7,423 nt of DNA from Halobacteriovoraceae bacterium. GTDB taxonomy: Bacteria > Bdellovibrionota > Bacteriovoracia > Bacteriovoracales > Bacteriovoracaceae. This document shows, one piece after another, positions 1 through 6,710 of this stretch (position 1 is the stretch's first letter; every line of letters begins with the position of its first letter). Under the pieces are notes generated by a model. The model ran no database searches. It saw nothing but the letters and a program-made list of their open reading frames with translations, and was not told the origin of the DNA. The stretch spans positions 1 through 7,423 of the forward strand of contig JACKAK010000020.1 of the NCBI GenBank assembly GCA_020635115.1, given 5' to 3'. Position numbers and translations under genes: made by a program.

Positions 1-100
1 TCCGTAGCTCAAGCAACCCCTTTATAAATTGTGTAGTTTTAAATCAGCTCTCTTCGAGTTGATAGCCGGTCCTTCTGCCATAGTTTGGACCGGCTTTTTT
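1..100 (+). ncRNA. 3' part of a structured small RNA (unit 1), truncated by the window edge
   Basis: No open reading frame fits this stretch. It contains a CAACC segment at 14-18, an AT-rich linker, an 8-bp hairpin (43-50 with 56-63, one G-U pair, loop TCTTC) and a terminator hairpin at 64-95 followed by six T. The same order, namely CAACC, linker, short hairpin, terminator with identical loop, recurs at 210-289, so this looks like the 3' half of a paralogue of the RNA there. The strand is set by the T tract. The 5' end lies outside the window. It could instead be the 3' untranslated region of an upstream gene. I do not recognise the family. Confidence 0.45.
64..100 (+). terminator. Intrinsic terminator with conserved 14-nt loop (copy 1)
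   Basis: A 9-bp perfect stem (64-72 with 87-95) carries the loop TTCTGCCATAGTTT (73-86), and the sequence is T at 95-100. The loop is identical to the one at 263-276. The stem base pair 70/89 is T-A here and C-G at the matching position 260/279 in copy 2. A 14-nt loop preserved exactly is unusual for a plain terminator and suggests that the loop itself has a role. Confidence 0.85.
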
Positions 101-101
101 A

Positions 102-130
102 TTGCAAAATTACTAAACAGATGTTAGTAT
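102..130 (+). promoter_or_regulatory. Putative sigma-70 promoter for small RNA unit 2, with operator-like inverted repeat
   Basis: TTGCAA at 102-107 and TAGTAT at 125-130 are separated by 17 nt, which predicts a transcript start near 137. The -35 box begins two bases after the T tract of the preceding terminator. The inverted repeat TACTAA-N7-TTAGTA (111-116 and 124-129) covers the spacer and overlaps the -10 box, where a repressor could bind. The promoter reading is by consensus match only; the operator idea is weaker. Confidence 0.45.
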
Positions 131-136
131 GTAGAT

Positions 137-289
137 AAATCCAATGGCTAGGACATTTACAAGGTCAGAGTGTCAGCTGGATCTCTAGTTGGCCTCTGGC
201 TGAGTAAATCAACCACAAAAATTAAGTTCGTTCATAGGAGGTTACCCTCCTCGCACCGGCCCTTCTGCCATAGTTTGGGCCGGTTTTTT
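137..289 (+). ncRNA. Structured small RNA, complete unit (unit 2)
   Basis: This stretch is about 153 nt, bounded by a predicted promoter start near 137 and a terminator T tract ending at 289, with no plausible coding frame. The main fold is a long nested hairpin with helices 155-160/204-209 (6 bp), 163-170/194-201 (8 bp, two G-U) and 174-178/187-191 (5 bp, one G-U), and an apical loop at 179-186. A single-stranded, A-rich linker starting with CAACC (210-235) follows, then a perfect 6-bp hairpin (236-241/246-251, loop TTAC) and the terminator. The 3' half matches unit 1 in architecture. It does not look like tmRNA, RNase P RNA, SRP RNA, 5S rRNA or a tRNA. The function is unknown; candidates are a trans-acting regulator or the RNA partner of a defence or toxin system. 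Confidence 0.55.
255..289 (+). terminator. Intrinsic terminator with conserved 14-nt loop (copy 2)
   Basis: An 8-bp perfect stem (255-262 with 277-284) holds the loop TTCTGCCATAGTTT (263-276), identical to copy 1 at 73-86, with T at 284-289. Relative to copy 1, both sides of one stem pair have changed together (C260-G279 against T70-A89). Similarity continues past the T tract into ATTGGAAAA (290-298), against ATTGCAAAA (101-109) in copy 1. Confidence 0.87.
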
Positions 290-305
290 ATTGGAAAACT
301 GATAC

Positions 306-334
306 TTTTGTGATATCTTTGGAATAAGTATTAT
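306..334 (+). promoter_or_regulatory. Possible promoter for small RNA unit 3
   Basis: TATTAT at 329-334 is one base off the -10 consensus. TTTTGT at 306-311 (17-nt spacing) is a weak -35. Transcription would begin near 341, four bases before the closing stem of unit 3, and this agreement is the main support. An alternative is TTGGAA (291-296), right after the previous terminator, with TATCTT (314-319) at 17-nt spacing. Confidence 0.3.
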
Positions 335-340
335 TCAATT

Positions 341-491
341 TGGTTGACGGGATACAGTGGCGCCTCAGGCACTTTGCAAAGGTTGGGGGACCTTTGTAGT
401 ATCCCGTCATTTTATGAAATTTGACCTTACGCAGTTCTGTGTAAGGAGTTGTGTAAGACTGTTGGTGTGTTGGAGCCCAACGGTCTTTTTT
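341..491 (+). ncRNA. Structured small RNA or attenuator leader just upstream of the mod gene (unit 3)
   Basis: An 11-bp perfect stem (345-355 with 399-409) closes a domain with at least one strong internal hairpin (377-383 with 390-396, 7 bp, loop TGGGGG) and a small 3-bp one (362-364 with 368-370), which resembles a three-way junction. A linker, a 9-bp hairpin (425-433 with 438-446, one G-U, loop GTTC) and a strong terminator (455-491) follow. The order of large 5' domain, linker, small hairpin and terminator matches unit 2, and the length is similar (about 150 nt), but the primary sequences are not alike. It ends 36 nt before the mod start codon, so it is either an independent small RNA or a conditional leader of the restriction operon. 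A GTG-initiated reading of this stretch as an N-terminal extension of Mod is rejected. Confidence 0.5.
455..491 (+). terminator. Strong intrinsic terminator upstream of mod
   Basis: An 11-bp stem (455-465 with 477-487, one G-U at 460/482) has an 11-nt loop (466-476), and T runs from 486 to 491. The outer two A-T pairs overlap the T tract. It separates the small-RNA region from the restriction operon and implies that mod needs its own promoter between 491 and 528, unless termination is regulated. Confidence 0.85.
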
Positions 492-492
492 G

Positions 493-521
493 TTGAATTT
501 AACCCCATTTTATGGCATTAT
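493..521 (+). promoter_or_regulatory. Putative promoter of the mod-AIPR-res operon, giving a leaderless mRNA
   Basis: TTGAAT (493-498), a 17-nt spacer and CATTAT (516-521) match the sigma-70 pattern moderately. The expected first base, about seven downstream of the -10, is 528, the A of the mod start codon. No Shine-Dalgarno sequence precedes this ATG, which fits leaderless translation. The -10 is imperfect, so this is a suggestion. Confidence 0.4.
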
Positions 522-527
522 TGGCTT

Positions 528-2453
528 ATGGAGAAATCTAAATTTGAGGATTTACTAGATAAACATTTGAAGCAAAATCCGGACTTTCTTTCGACTGAAG
601 GAGAGGTTTTAAAAGATAGGGTTATTGATAGTGCTTATAAAGCAGATAGAAAATTGATTGAGCTTTTACTTGTAGATGCAGAACTCAAGAAAAAGTTTTT
701 CTCTGAAATACAAGGTCACTGGGTTTTTAATATCAATGATTTTGTAATGTTTGTTCAAGACAAGCATTTTTTGAACGATTCATATACAAAGTACAAGAAC
801 AAAATTGGTCTTACTATTGAAGGTAAGTTTCTAAACGAACGAAAAGAGGTCGCTCTTGTGTGGCCTTTTAAAGATACTGTTCTTGAGGGTGGAATGACCA
901 AAGAAGATCAAAAGAAAAAAGAAATTTTCTTTAATGAAATCCTTGCACAAGACGAGATAGACAAACTCCTTGCCCCAAAGGTGCTCACAAAATGGAAACG
1001 ATACACTGTAAAAGGTGAAGAAGATGTAAAAGAATTAAAGCGAGATGAAAACGGAACAATTAAAGAAAATTTACTTATCAAGGGCAACAATCTACTTGCT
1101 TTACACACTTTGAAAGAGCAATTTAGAGGAAAAGTAAAATTAATTTATATCGATCCGCCGTATAATCCAGAAGGGAATAATAATACGTTTGGTTATAACA
1201 ATAATTTCAATCATTCTACATGGCTTACATTCATGAAGAATAGAATCGATATTGCTAAACAACTACTTACAAAAGATGGAGCAATGATTATTGCAATAGA
1301 TAAAAACGAACAAACTTATCTCGGAGTTTTGATTGATGAATGTTTTAAGGATTATGAAAATCACTGCATCACTATTGTTCACAATCCAAGAGGTGTTCAG
1401 GGGACAAATTTTTCATATACTCATGAATATGCTTATTTTATTTTTCCTGAAAATACTAAAACTATCAAAAATAGAAAAATTGCCGAAGAAGATATAAAAA
1501 TCAGAGGTCTAAGAGATAATGGTGGAGAATCATTAAGAACTGATGCAAAAAATTGCTTCTTTTCTATTATTGTAGATAAATGCACAAAACAAGTTATCGA
1601 TTTTGGAGAAGTTTGTGATGATAAAATTCATCCAAAAGTAAATATACACAATGGAGATTTTGTTGAAGTATATCCAATAGACAAAGAAGGTGTTGAAAGA
1701 AAATGGAGATATGCAAGACAGAGCATTGAAAAGGTAAAAGATCTGCTTGTTGTTTCAGAAAAAGAGGGTGTGTATGATATTCAAATCGGAAAAGACTTTG
1801 GGCAATATAGGACAGTTTGGGTTGATAAAAGATATGATGCAAATGAATATGGTACAAAACTTGTTAAAGATTTAGTACCGAATAGTAATTTTAGTTTCCC
1901 AAAATCACTTTGGAATGTCTATGATGCAATTTATGCAGTTGTTCAAGATGATATAGATGCAATTGTTTTGGATTATCACGCGGGATCCGGGACTACAGGT
2001 CATGCAGTTTTAGAATTGAATAAAGAAGATAAGGGAAATAGAAAATTTATCTTGATTGAGCAAATGGATTATATTGAAACAATTACAGCACCACGTGTTC
2101 AAGCCGTAATTAAAAAAGATAAAATAAATGATAATTTTGTTTATGCTGAATTATTACAGCACAACGAAAGTTTTGTCGAAGAAATTGAGAATGTAAAAGA
2201 TACAAAAGCACTTTTCAAGATTTGGGAACAAATGAAAGAAAAAGCATTTTTCAAACACAATTTTGAAATGCAAGAATTTGAGAAAAATATTGAAGAATTT
2301 AAAAAACTTGATTTAGAAAAACAAAAACAAGTTTTGTTTAGTGTGCTTGATAAAAATCAGCTCTACGTAAACTATTCAGAAATTGAAGACAAAAAATTCA
2401 AGATTGAAAAGAAAGATAAAGAAATAAATAAAGAATTTTATGGAAGTAGATAA
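528..2453 (+). CDS. mod: Type III restriction-modification system, DNA methyltransferase (Mod) subunit
   Basis: This is a 641-residue site-specific DNA methyltransferase, probably modifying adenine N6, and it would also be the specificity subunit of the Mod-Res complex. Motif IV DPPY is at 209-212, followed by the family-typical HSTWLTFMKNR segment. The AdoMet-binding motif I, DYHAGSGTTG, lies C-terminal at 482-491. This order (IV, then a long variable region, then I) is that of beta-class type III Mod proteins, and the variable stretch at roughly 260-450 should hold the target-recognition domain. The N-terminal 200 residues are a charged helical region common in these proteins, and the C-terminus is lysine- and glutamate-rich. 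I start at ATG 528, because the upstream in-frame extension to 357 would translate a structured RNA and a terminator. Both catalytic motifs are intact. No simple-sequence repeat that could cause phase variation is visible. The last 14 nt overlap the next gene. Confidence 0.93.
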   Translation: MEKSKFEDLLDKHLKQNPDFLSTEGEVLKDRVIDSAYKADRKLIELLLVDAELKKKFFSEIQGHWVFNINDFVMFVQDKHFLNDSYTKYKNKIGLTIEGKFLNERKEVALVWPFKDTVLEGGMTKEDQKKKEIFFNEILAQDEIDKLLAPKVLTKWKRYTVKGEEDVKELKRDENGTIKENLLIKGNNLLALHTLKEQFRGKVKLIYIDPPYNPEGNNNTFGYNNNFNHSTWLTFMKNRIDIAKQLLTKDGAMIIAIDKNEQTYLGVLIDECFKDYENHCITIVHNPRGVQGTNFSYTHEYAYFIFPENTKTIKNRKIAEEDIKIRGLRDNGGESLRTDAKNCFFSIIVDKCTKQVIDFGEVCDDKIHPKVNIHNGDFVEVYPIDKEGVERKWRYARQSIEKVKDLLVVSEKEGVYDIQIGKDFGQYRTVWVDKRYDANEYGTKLVKDLVPNSNFSFPKSLWNVYDAIYAVVQDDIDAIVLDYHAGSGTTGHAVLELNKEDKGNRKFILIEQMDYIETITAPRVQAVIKKDKINDNFVYAELLQHNESFVEEIENVKDTKALFKIWEQMKEKAFFKHNFEMQEFEKNIEEFKKLDLEKQKQVLFSVLDKNQLYVNYSEIEDKKFKIEKKDKEINKEFYGSR

Positions 2454-4128
2454 GCAAAAAATATTCTTTGATGAAGTTATTATTCAAGAGATAAAAAAGT
2501 TTGAGGTGGAGGGCAGGAGTCGGTCTGCTTCATTTTTGATGTGGTTTCTGGAGAACTTTTTTGAACTAGATACAGATAACGCCATAAGTGCAGTCTGTGA
2601 TAATACTAATGACAAAGGCATAGATGGATTATGGGTAAATGATGATAGTGGTGAAATTTATATATTTCAATCTTTTTTACCTAAAAGTGCCGGTAAAGGA
2701 ACTGGAGATAGTAAATTAAAAGAGTTTATGGGGGTAAAAGAATGGTTTAAGAATGAAGAAACTGTTCAGAAGCTTATTAATTCAAGTGCTAATAGTGACT
2801 TGAAAAATATTCTTCAAGAAAATGATGTCGATAAGAAAATTGCTTCGGGTGACTATAAGGTTATGTATGTTTTTGTGACAGCGACTGAGCCTGATTATAA
2901 TTCTGATGAATTTAATACAGTTTCAGATGTTGAAATATTTGACCTAAAAAAAATGAGTCTCCGTCATTTATATATAGCAAAAGAAGGTGGAGTTAAAGGA
3001 AAAAAATCTTTACTTGTTATTAATGGTTTTACATTTGATCTTGCGGATGAAGAAAAAATGAGCGGCTTGTATTTGATTTCTGCTGTTGAGATATTGAAAC
3101 TTGATGGTGTTAGTGACGGCTCTATTTTTAGTAAAAATGTTAGATTATCTTTAAGGAGATCCAGAATTAATCAAGCAATTGAAGATACCATATCTGCTGA
3201 GCCATCAAATTTTCCGGTTTATAATAATGGTATAACAATCGTATGTGACAGGTTTATACAGAAGGATAATAATATTGAGTTGGAAAATTATGCGATTGTT
3301 AATGGTTGTCAAACAACTACTACACTTTATAATAGTGAGAATCTGGAAAACGTTGCTGTTGTTGTTAAGATTATTCAAACAAATAACGATAATAATTTAG
3401 AAAGAAATATTACCGTTAATTCTAATAATCAAAATGCTATTTCCCTTTCTGATCTAAAATCAGATGATATAACTCAAAAAAGAATTTCAAAAGAATTCCA
3501 AGAATTATCTAGTAAATATAGTTTAAATATTTTTTATAAGAATAAAAGAGGTGGCGAGGATCTACAGCCTGATAATTTTTCTATTTTACAAAAAGACCAC
3601 GCCGCTCAACTTCTTATGTCAGCGGTTCTCGGAGAGTCATATAATTCTCATTTAAAAACAAAAATATATTCTGATCTCTATAAAGATATTTTTAATAAGG
3701 ATACAACGGCTTTTAGGATATTCTTACTGGATCTAATTTATAAAGAAATTGATAACCAGAAAATTAAAATAAAAGATCAAAGAATTGCTAATTATGGACT
3801 CGCTCGATTGTTTATTATTTCCCTTGTTTTTAAGGTTTTAAAAGATTCTTCAGTATGGAAAGAGTTTTTTATTAATCAAAGTAAAGAAACTTTTTTTAGG
3901 AATCAAGATAGCTTCCGTAAATGGATATCTAAAATAGTAACAATGGTAATTAATATTTTTAATGCTGAGATTTTAAGAGAAAAAGAATTGAATCAAGGTG
4001 AAATTGACTATAAAAATGTATTTAAAAATCGAGAAAAATGTAATGAGCTAAGTACCCGGATTGTGCCAAATTTTCAAAATGCATTAATTGCTTTAGATAA
4101 GAATATAGATAGTCTTTATACTAATTAA
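2440..4128 (+). CDS. AIPR-family protein (abortive infection phage resistance)
   Basis: This 562-residue protein is assigned to the AIPR family (AbiR-like phage resistance) from its central signature blocks: NVR at 233-235, FPVYNNGI at 258-265, IVNGCQTT at 286-293, NSNNQN at 327-332 and YKNKRGG at 366-372. The N-terminal 80 residues resemble the PD-(D/E)xK/Mrr-like nuclease part of such proteins: GIDG at 60-63, then GEIYIFQSF at 71-79. The usual ending is QxK, but here the lysine position is Phe79, so DNA cleavage may be lost or use another lysine (Lys82 is close). No membrane segment or signal peptide is apparent, so it should be cytoplasmic. Its ATG lies inside the end of mod (14-nt overlap) and res begins 1 nt after its stop, so all three are probably co-transcribed and translationally coupled. 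The family assignment is firm. The biochemical role, and whether it contacts Mod or Res, are inference. Confidence 0.88.
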   Translation: MEVDKQKIFFDEVIIQEIKKFEVEGRSRSASFLMWFLENFFELDTDNAISAVCDNTNDKGIDGLWVNDDSGEIYIFQSFLPKSAGKGTGDSKLKEFMGVKEWFKNEETVQKLINSSANSDLKNILQENDVDKKIASGDYKVMYVFVTATEPDYNSDEFNTVSDVEIFDLKKMSLRHLYIAKEGGVKGKKSLLVINGFTFDLADEEKMSGLYLISAVEILKLDGVSDGSIFSKNVRLSLRRSRINQAIEDTISAEPSNFPVYNNGITIVCDRFIQKDNNIELENYAIVNGCQTTTTLYNSENLENVAVVVKIIQTNNDNNLERNITVNSNNQNAISLSDLKSDDITQKRISKEFQELSSKYSLNIFYKNKRGGEDLQPDNFSILQKDHAAQLLMSAVLGESYNSHLKTKIYSDLYKDIFNKDTTAFRIFLLDLIYKEIDNQKIKIKDQRIANYGLARLFIISLVFKVLKDSSVWKEFFINQSKETFFRNQDSFRKWISKIVTMVINIFNAEILREKELNQGEIDYKNVFKNREKCNELSTRIVPNFQNALIALDKNIDSLYTN

Positions 4129-4129
4129 T

Positions 4130-6703
4130 ATGAATTTTCTCTATCAACAACTCGATAGTGTTTCAAAAATGGGATTCCTGAAAAAAGAAATGCCGGATTT
4201 TTTGACTGGAAATTTGAATTCAAACTTTGAAATACGAGAGTACCAAAAAGAGGCATTTGCTCGGTTTTTTCATTGTTATAATAATGAATTTGAAAATAAA
4301 AAATATCCACTTCATTTTCTTTTTAATATGGCAACAGGCTCCGGAAAAACACTCATTATGGCAGGACTTATTTTGTATCTCTACAACGAGGGGTACAGAA
4401 ATTTCTTGTTTTTTACTCGTTTTGACAATATCGTTAAAAAAACTATTGATAACTTTTTAAACTCAGAATCAAATAAATATTTGTTTGATAAAGAAATAAG
4501 CATCGATAATAAAAAAATAGCAATAAATCAAGTTTCAAATTTTGAAGATTCTGATCCGAATGGAATTAATATTTGTTTTACTACTATAAGTAAACTTCAT
4601 GGTGATATTTATACTGAAAAAGAAAATAGTATAACTCTAGAAGATTTTAAAAAGCACAAAATAATTTTAATTGCTGACGAAGCTCATAATTTTCAAGTGG
4701 CAACACGTCAAAATACAATTTCACCAGAACTAGAAAAGCCAACCTGGGAAAATACAATTCAAAAAATATTTGAACTTAATAAACAAAATCTTCTTTTGGA
4801 ATTTACAGCGACGCTGGATTGGGAAAACAAAGGGGTTGCAGAAAAATATCAAGATAAAGTTATTTACCGCTATGATCTGAAGCAGTTTAGGAATGATGGA
4901 TTTTCAAAAGATCCGGCACTTTTTTATACTGATACAGACAGGAAGACAAGAATGCTTCAGGCGATAATTTTGAGTCAATACAAGCAAGAAGTTGCTACAA
5001 AGAATGGAATACAGCTAAAGCCGGTAGTTTTGTTTAAAGCACAGAGAACTATTACAGATTCTCAGGAAAATAAAAAGCTTTTTCATGAGCTGATTGAAAA
5101 TCTTTCAGTGGATGATATTAAGAGCGTGCGAAGTAAAACGAATGTCGCTATTTTGCAAAAAGCTTTTGAATTCTTTAAAGAGAATAAAATCACAGATTCT
5201 GTTTTGGTAAAAAAACTTCAAAACGGATTTGCTGAAAATAAATGCCTTGATGCAAACAATGATAATGAAATAGAGAACAATCAAATACTTTTGAATTCTT
5301 TGGAAGATGCAAACAATCAAATTCGAGCTATTTTTGCGGTGCAGAAGCTTAATGAGGGTTGGGATGTTTTGAACCTTTTTGATATTGTTCGTTTGTACGA
5401 AACTCGAGACGGAAAAAATAACATTCCAGGAAAAACAACAATCGCAGAAGCTCAGCTTGTGGGGCGAGGGGCCCGATACTACCCATTTTCTTTGAATGAA
5501 AATGATGAGAAGTATAAAAGAAAGTTTGATAATGATAGAGAAAATGAGCTGGCTATTTTGGAACAGCTTCACTACCACAGTCACAACGAAAGTCGATATA
5601 TTTCAGAGATTACAAAAGCGTCGGTAGAGCAGGGGCTTTTGGACGAAACAGAAAGAGATGTTGATTTCAAACTTAAAGAAGAATTTAAAACAAAACAGTT
5701 TTATAAATCAGGAATTGTTTGGAGTAATAAAAGGGTAAAAACAGATTTTGAAAAGAAAAAAGTTTTGGAAAATTTACCTTGCCGAAAAACAAACATTACT
5801 TTTAAAATTTCTTCTGGTATTGGAAGTGAAGAGATGGTTTTTGGACAAAGTAGACAAGTCTTGCGAGGGCAGTTTGTGCCGGAAAGGAAAGACATAAAAC
5901 TGCCTCAGATTGAAAAACATGTTGTTTTGAAGGCATTACAAAAAAGTGAGTTTTATAATTTTTCAAAAATTTCTGAATTTATACCTGAATTAAAATCTAT
6001 CGATGAGCTGGTGGAAAGTGAAAAATATCTTGCAGGTTTTGCAATTACTCTTGAGGGAAGAAAGGAGGATATTGATAATTTGAATAATCAAATATATTTT
6101 GAAGCGGTTTTGAAACTTTTGAATATTATCCAGCAAGAAATACAATCAAATACTTCAGAATATGAAGGAACGAAAGAATTTGAAGCATCTTCGTTTAAAG
6201 TTGTTTTTGGTGATAAGAAAGTGAAAGTAAAAATTGGATCAGAAAACGAAAACGGACGCTGGGACTATGTGAAAGATAAGGATTGGTATGTCTTTGATTC
6301 GTTTTATGGAACGAGTGAAGAAAAAGACTTTGTAGATTTGGTAGCTCGGATGATAGACGAACTTCGTGAGAAATACCAAGAAATATATCTTGTGAGAAAT
6401 GAAAGAGTTTTGAAGATTTTTAGTTTTAAAGATGGATCAGCTTTTGAGCCGGATTATCTTTTGTTTATGAAAGACAAGAAAGGGAAAGATTTGAATTATC
6501 AGCTTTTTATTGAGCCAAAAGGAATGCATCTAGCGGAGTACGATAAATGGAAGAATGAGTTTTTACAGGAAATTACTGAAATGAATAAAACCAAAATGGC
6601 CTTGGAGTATAAAAGTAAGAAATATAAGATTTTAGGAGTGCCGTTTTATAATAAAGCGAAGGAAAATGATTTTAGAGATAAGTTTTATGAGATTTTAAAT
6701 TAA
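4130..6703 (+). CDS. res: Type III restriction-modification system, restriction (Res) subunit: helicase-nuclease
   Basis: This 857-residue superfamily 2 ATPase fused to a nuclease would, with Mod, cut unmodified DNA after ATP-driven communication between sites. Visible motifs are Walker A TGSGKT at 69-74, DEAH at 183-186, TAT (motif III) at 226-228, NEGWD (motif V) at 408-412 and QLVGRGAR (motif VI) at 442-449. Near the C-terminus there is a PD-(D/E)xK site: Pro774-Asp775, then Glu795-Pro-Lys797. All catalytic residues I can place are present, so the subunit looks active. The length is somewhat shorter than many type III Res proteins but complete at both ends. The start ATG at 4130 is 1 nt after the AIPR stop, without a Shine-Dalgarno sequence, which suggests reinitiation. 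The base composition is strongly AT-rich (17 G+C in the 60 bases 6121-6180), unlike the genes that follow. Confidence 0.95.
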   Translation: MNFLYQQLDSVSKMGFLKKEMPDFLTGNLNSNFEIREYQKEAFARFFHCYNNEFENKKYPLHFLFNMATGSGKTLIMAGLILYLYNEGYRNFLFFTRFDNIVKKTIDNFLNSESNKYLFDKEISIDNKKIAINQVSNFEDSDPNGINICFTTISKLHGDIYTEKENSITLEDFKKHKIILIADEAHNFQVATRQNTISPELEKPTWENTIQKIFELNKQNLLLEFTATLDWENKGVAEKYQDKVIYRYDLKQFRNDGFSKDPALFYTDTDRKTRMLQAIILSQYKQEVATKNGIQLKPVVLFKAQRTITDSQENKKLFHELIENLSVDDIKSVRSKTNVAILQKAFEFFKENKITDSVLVKKLQNGFAENKCLDANNDNEIENNQILLNSLEDANNQIRAIFAVQKLNEGWDVLNLFDIVRLYETRDGKNNIPGKTTIAEAQLVGRGARYYPFSLNENDEKYKRKFDNDRENELAILEQLHYHSHNESRYISEITKASVEQGLLDETERDVDFKLKEEFKTKQFYKSGIVWSNKRVKTDFEKKKVLENLPCRKTNITFKISSGIGSEEMVFGQSRQVLRGQFVPERKDIKLPQIEKHVVLKALQKSEFYNFSKISEFIPELKSIDELVESEKYLAGFAITLEGRKEDIDNLNNQIYFEAVLKLLNIIQQEIQSNTSEYEGTKEFEASSFKVVFGDKKVKVKIGSENENGRWDYVKDKDWYVFDSFYGTSEEKDFVDLVARMIDELREKYQEIYLVRNERVLKIFSFKDGSAFEPDYLLFMKDKKGKDLNYQLFIEPKGMHLAEYDKWKNEFLQEITEMNKTKMALEYKSKKYKILGVPFYNKAKENDFRDKFYEILN

Positions 6704-6710
6704 TATAACT

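Noticed and set aside
1..20. GTAGCTCAAG resembles a tRNA D-arm
   Set aside because: No anticodon arm, T-arm or acceptor stem follows; the region instead fits the 3' half of the duplicated RNA.
64..289. The two repeated hairpins as integron attC sites or a CRISPR fragment
   Set aside because: There are no RYYYAAC/GTTRRRY core sites and no regular short repeat-spacer spacing. Both copies end in a six-T tract, which fits terminators.
511..517. TATGGCA before mod is complementary to TGCCATA in the conserved terminator loops, suggesting antisense control of mod
   Set aside because: The same 7-mer recurs inside res at 4327-4333 and, extended to 8 nt, at 4357-4364, so chance explains it. If mod mRNA is leaderless, the site is not transcribed.
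357..527. In-frame N-terminal extension of Mod starting at GTG 357
   Set aside because: It would translate through a perfect 11-bp RNA stem, a second hairpin and a strong intrinsic terminator. The peptide is cysteine- and tryptophan-rich and unlike Mod N-termini. ATG 528 begins the charged helical region expected.
908..5895. Several short minus-strand and alternate-frame open frames within mod, AIPR and res
   Set aside because: They lie wholly inside well-supported genes, have phenylalanine-rich or low-complexity products that mirror AT-rich coding sequence, and lack motifs or start signals.
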